Assembly: GCA_037045055.1 (NCBI GenBank)
Contig: JBAOHJ010000002.1
Location: forward strand, 569,528 to 633,527
DNA length: 64,000 bases
Origin: Phosphoribacter sp037045055
GTDB lineage: Bacteria; Actinomycetota; Actinomycetes; Actinomycetales; Dermatophilaceae
Direction: 5' to 3'
A program made the position numbers and the translations under genes. The notes under the pieces were generated by a model, which saw nothing but the letters and a program-made list of their open reading frames with translations, searched no databases and had not been told where the DNA came from. How positions within the stretch are numbered: position 1 is the first letter of the stretch; the number at the start of each line of letters is the position of its first letter. Shown one piece after another: positions 63,825 to 64,000 of the stretch.

Positions 63825-64000
63825 CCGACGCGGACGCTGCCACCCGACCGACCGGCCGCCCCCAGGACCGGCCCCGGGTGGCCGCGGTCGACTGCGGCAC
63901 CAACTCGATCCGGCTGCTGGTCGCCGACGTCGACCCCGACGGGCACCTCACCGACGTGCTGCGGCGGATGGAGATCGTGCGCCTGGGCCACGGCGTCGAC
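63821..64000 (+). CDS. Ppx/GppA exopolyphosphatase (partial, 5' end only)
   Basis: First 60 codons only; the gene continues past the right edge. AAVDCGTNSIRLLVADV is the N-terminal phosphate-binding strand of the Ppx/GppA family (Asp, Thr, Asn, Ser conserved). ATGA overlap with DUF501 after GAGCAGGG. Position equals Rv1026. Whether it hydrolyses polyphosphate or pppGpp cannot be told from this fragment. Confidence 0.9.
   Translation, partial: MTDADAATRPTGRPQDRPRVAAVDCGTNSIRLLVADVDPDGHLTDVLRRMEIVRLGHGVD

Overview
High-GC (roughly 70 percent by eye) actinobacterial chromosome segment. The codon bias, frequent GTG starts, many 1- or 4-nt stop/start overlaps and the gene order all fit Micrococcales, most likely an Intrasporangiaceae-like organism; the family is an inference, the phylum is not. 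The backbone follows, with accessory blocks inserted, the order known from Mycobacterium tuberculosis Rv1002c to Rv1026: pmt, rsmI, metG, tatD, rpfB, rsmA, ispE, then a TetR regulator, tRNA-Gln, glmU, prs, rplY, pth, mfd, mazG, eno, ftsB-like, DUF501, ppx.

Region by region. 1-2.95 kb: partial lipoprotein esterase, protein mannosyltransferase, CDF metal transporter. 2.97-17.3 kb: a compact type VII (ESX-like) secretion locus. On the minus strand it encodes two WXG100-type proteins, DUF6177, small accessory proteins, an 856-aa polymorphic toxin and three downstream putative immunity genes, two of them near-identical copies. On the plus strand it encodes an FHA protein, a small membrane protein, EccD, a degenerate MinD-like protein and EccC. 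17.5-21.2 kb: pobA, a CPBP protease, rsmI, an SRPBCC protein. 21.4-30.1 kb: metG-tatD-rpfB, a secreted protein with a recently duplicated module, rsmA-ispE-ABC-F. 30.1-34.1 kb: MarR, an ECF sigma factor fused to a membrane and extracellular repeat module, TetR, tRNA-Gln. 34.1-37.5 kb: accessory lipid/F420-type genes. 37.8-40.3 kb: glmU-prs. 40.35-45.85 kb: accessory genes (BNR protein, CGNR regulator/EamA transporter pair with an operator-like palindrome, LpxA-like acyltransferase plus LhgO). 46.0-47.4 kb: rplY-pth. 47.6-56.2 kb: an exopolysaccharide locus with a chimeric secreted protein. 56.4-64 kb: mfd, lipoprotein, mazG, eno, ftsB-like, DUF501, ppx (cut by the window end).

The most unusual signal is not a gene. 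The octamer GTATGCCG / CGGCATAC occurs about 67 times by eye in 64 kb (69 copies of its 7-bp core), on both strands, in coding and non-coding DNA, about 30 times the composition-based expectation. It forces otherwise rare Tyr (TAT) and Ala (GCA) codons and behaves like a genome-wide functional DNA word (Chi-like, uptake-like or protein-binding). Other points of interest are the sigma-factor/extracellular fusion, the ESX locus without EccB/EccE/MycP, the duplicated immunity genes, the chimeric EPS protein and short tandem repeats just upstream of eno and glmU.
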